DNA of 64,000 nt, from positions 188,177-252,176 of the forward strand of contig NZ_JAGFPK010000001.1 of the NCBI RefSeq assembly GCF_017599385.1, given 5' to 3'. The notes below the pieces were generated by a model that was not told where the DNA came from, did not search any database, and saw only the letters and a program-made list of their open reading frames with translations. The position numbers and the translations under genes are program-made. Of the stretch, positions 62,087-64,000 are shown in pieces; the stretch's first letter is position 1, and every line of letters begins with the position of its first letter. This DNA comes from Ciceribacter sp. L1K22. GTDB lineage: Bacteria > Pseudomonadota > Alphaproteobacteria > Rhizobiales > Rhizobiaceae.

Positions 62087-62788
62087 TCAGACCGCGCGGG
62101 TGAGCCCGCCGTCGACGCGGATGTTCTGGCCGGTGATGTAGCCGGCTCCGTCGGAGGCGAGGAAGGCGACGGTGGCGGCGATTTCCTCGCTGGTGCCGTA
62201 GCGCTTCATCGGCACGCCCTCACGCCGCTCCTCGGTTTTCGGCAGGCTGTCGATCCACCCGGGCAGCACATTGTTCATGCGCACATTGTCGGCGGCATAG
62301 GTGTCGGCGAAGATCTTGGTGAAGGCGGCAAGCCCCGAGCGAAAGACGGCCGAGGTCGGGAACATCGAGGACGGCTCGAAGGCCCAGGCGGTGGAGATGT
62401 TGATGATCGTGCCCGACTTCTGCGCCTGCATGACGGGCGTGACGAGGCGGGTCGGGCGGATGACATTCAGGAGATAGACCTCCATGCCGGTCGCCCACTG
62501 CTCGTCGGTGATATCGAGAATGGATGCGCGGGGACCATGTCCGGCGCTGTTGACGAGCACATCGATGCGGCCGAAGCGCTCCATGGTGCCGTCGACGAGA
62601 CGCTGGAGGTCTTCGGGCGAGCGGTTGGAGCCGGTGACGCCAAAACCGCCGAGTTCGACGGCCAGCGCCTCGCCCTTGCCGGAGGACGAGAGGATCGCGA
62701 CCTTGTAACCGTCGGCGGCAAGACGCCTGGCGCATGCCGCGCCCATTCCGCTTCCACCCGCCGTGACGATCGCGACCTTATCTGACAT
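62087..62788 (-). CDS. SDR-family oxidoreductase with altered active site
   Basis: A 233-residue short-chain dehydrogenase/reductase fold. The NAD(P) motif TAGGSGMGAA is near the N-terminus, NSAG at 80-83, and the VDGG...C-terminus is typical. The classical YxxxK catalytic pair is replaced: the stretch aligned to it reads S-A-V-F-R at residues 146-150 (codons 62351-62353 and 62339-62341), so both Tyr and Lys are missing. It may bind a nucleotide without ordinary SDR chemistry (inference). It is convergent with the sensor kinase gene. Confidence 0.85.
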   Translation of the reverse strand: MSDKVAIVTAGGSGMGAACARRLAADGYKVAILSSSGKGEALAVELGGFGVTGSNRSPEDLQRLVDGTMERFGRIDVLVNSAGHGPRASILDITDEQWATGMEVYLLNVIRPTRLVTPVMQAQKSGTIINISTAWAFEPSSMFPTSAVFRSGLAAFTKIFADTYAADNVRMNNVLPGWIDSLPKTEERREGVPMKRYGTSEEIAATVAFLASDGAGYITGQNIRVDGGLTRAV

Positions 62789-62914
62789 TCCGCATTCTCC
62801 CTGCTTATTTGAGAGCGCGATCATTTCGACCGGGTGGCGGATTGTCGAGTCAGAAAAAGTGAAGCCGGCGCGGTTCGTCGCGCCGGCTTCACCGCAATGG
62901 ACTGTCGGACGCGC

Positions 62915-63325
62915 TTACCAGCTGCGGACGTCGAGCACGCGATCCTTGTGGGCCGGATGCGTGGAGAAGACGAAGATGCGGTCGAGCTCCTTCTGCGTCA
63001 GCAGGCGCAGGAAGCGGATCTCCGCAGTGTTGTTGGCGAAGGTCTTCATCAGGATGGCGCCGACCTTGCTGATGCGGGCATCCGGGATGTCGAAATAGAA
63101 TTGTTTGGGCAGATCGACCTTGGTGATGAAGGCGACGATCGCGCCGCTCAAGGAAATACGGATAACATCGCAACGGCGGGCCGCCATATGGGTCATGCCG
63201 TTTTCGGTGTACTCAAGACGGCCGGCGTTCATCGTGTCTTCCATGCGGAACCGGTTCTCCCGGTCGTACATGAAGGACTCCTCGCGCTGCAGATAGGTCG
63301 TCGACGGACGATTCGCCGTGGCCAT
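62915..63325 (-). CDS. PilZ-like domain protein, function unknown
   Basis: A 136-residue protein. The middle has RRCDVIRISLSGA, recalling the RxxxR / D-x-S-x-x-G pattern of PilZ domains, followed by beta-rich sequence (PKQFYFDIPD). The match is loose: the arginine pair and the DxSxxG are only partly kept, so c-di-GMP binding is uncertain. The ATG at 63325 is chosen; a longer in-frame start is possible. The 136-base gap upstream shows no clear promoter. Confidence 0.5.
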   Translation of the reverse strand: MATANRPSTTYLQREESFMYDRENRFRMEDTMNAGRLEYTENGMTHMAARRCDVIRISLSGAIVAFITKVDLPKQFYFDIPDARISKVGAILMKTFANNTAEIRFLRLLTQKELDRIFVFSTHPAHKDRVLDVRSW

Positions 63326-63461
63326 GTGTTTGCCCCATATTTCTTGTTGAACCACACCGCCAAAATAGCGGATGAGATTTAACAGTTGGTATGAGCATAC
63401 GGCCAGAAATCGCCTTGCGGCGCGGCAGAATTCAACATGGATAACAATCCGTTACCGGAAT

Positions 63462-64000
63462 TCACCGACGATAGGTTCGGCCCGCCTCGTCAAACAGGTG
63501 CAGGCGATGAGGATCGGCTGCGAAGCGCAGCTTCTCACCCTTCTTCACATCCGCGATGCCCTGCAGCTTGACGACGATCGGCTCGTCCTCGACCGGGCCG
63601 TCGACATAGAGCAGCGTGACCTCGCCGAGCTGCTCCACGATCGACACCGTACCCTCGAACAGCGCGTTGTCGCCTTTGGCGATGGTGAGGTCTTCCGGGC
63701 GAACGCCAAAGCTCGCCTTCTTGCCCTTTTCGGACGCCTCCGTCGCGACATCGACCGTCACCCGGCTGCCGTCCTTCAAGGTGATGCCGGTGCTGGCGCC
63801 GGTGGTTTCGATCGTCGCCGGCATGATGTTCATGGCCGGCGAGCCGATGAAGCGGGCGACAAAGAGATTGGCCGGGCGCTCGTAGAGCTCCAGCGGCGGG
63901 CCGACCTGTTCGATCTTGCCGGCGGAGAGCACGACGATCCGGTCTGCAAGCGTCATCGCCTCGACCTGGTCGTGGGTGACGTAGATCATCGTCGTGTCGG
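63462..64000 (-). CDS. ABC transporter ATP-binding protein, MalK/UgpC type (partial)
   Basis: The C-terminal part of a carbohydrate ABC-transporter ATPase, cut by the window end (N-terminus missing). It holds the switch region [17 protein letters not shown] and the linker [21 protein letters not shown], then a TOBE/MalK regulatory domain with FGVRPEDL. UgpC, AglK or ThuK-like exporter or importer cannot be told apart from this part; the permease genes lie outside. Confidence 0.93.
   Translation of the reverse strand, partial: DTTMIYVTHDQVEAMTLADRIVVLSAGKIEQVGPPLELYERPANLFVARFIGSPAMNIMPATIETTGASTGITLKDGSRVTVDVATEASEKGKKASFGVRPEDLTIAKGDNALFEGTVSIVEQLGEVTLLYVDGPVEDEPIVVKLQGIADVKKGEKLRFAADPHRLHLFDEAGRTYRR

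Overview
The window is a 64-kb piece of an alphaproteobacterial main chromosome, almost certainly Rhizobiaceae (Rhizobium / Agrobacterium / Sinorhizobium group). Three things point there. The core gene order matches what I recall of the origin-side region of rhizobial chromosomes: gyrB, phaZ, trpFBA-accD-folC, trxA/addAB, ahcY, HPr/EIIA/HprK, chvG-chvI, pckA, coaA/his, hslVU, glcB, actSR, hrpB. The family signatures are rhizobial: a short HprK, ActS/ActR, DUF1402, DUF2852, a TsaE fusion and an AccD that lacks its zinc-ribbon cysteines. There is also a mosaic palindromic element of the RIME type. No rRNA, tRNA, CRISPR array, prophage or insertion sequence was recognised.

Layout. 0-5.4 kb: a tightly coupled plus-strand run (Tim44-like protein, mltA, Smr protein, XRE regulator), then gyrB. 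Just after gyrB are two face-to-face parS-like sites. 5.4-14.1 kb: nitroreductase (minus), phaZ, DUF2852, a WLM-type metallopeptidase, trpFBA, accD, folC. 14.2-31.7 kb: a long minus-strand block read as chvI, chvG, hprK, EIIA, HPr, ahcY, divL, tsaE-kinase fusion, murU-like, addB, addA, trxA. 32-34.8 kb: pckA, arfB, alkB (plus). 34.8-39 kb: hisB-hisH-hisA-hisF-hisE-coaA (minus). 39.2-48 kb: hslV, hslU, DUF1402, P450, HyuA-like, glcB (plus). 48.1-54.8 kb: L,D-transpeptidase, mmcB, actR, actS, hrpB, ornithine cyclodeaminase family. 54.8-55.7 kb: a gene-free, repeat-rich gap. 55.7-64 kb: accessory-looking genes, by eye of higher G+C: a soluble chemoreceptor, a DUF2778/Tlde1-like protein, a PAP2 phosphatase divergent from a two-component system, a divergent SDR, a PilZ-like protein, and the end of a sugar ABC-transporter ATPase.

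How the genes connect. Three regulatory themes meet here. (1) Nitrogen-PTS output (HPr, EIIA-Man, HprK) sits directly downstream of the ChvG-ChvI envelope sensor system, which is divergent from pckA. (2) DivL, the tyrosine pseudokinase of the cell-cycle circuit, is translationally coupled to a TsaE-sugar kinase fusion and a MurU-like nucleotidyltransferase (probable muropeptide recycling) and then to AddAB recombination genes. (3) ActS-ActR redox control lies beside an RNA helicase gene. Candidate cis elements stand out upstream of ahcY (ATAAAGA repeats next to a promoter) and pckA (AATCGATT-type palindromes). The strongest non-coding observation is the parS-like pair at 5408-5448, which would place this window in the ParB/origin domain of the chromosome.
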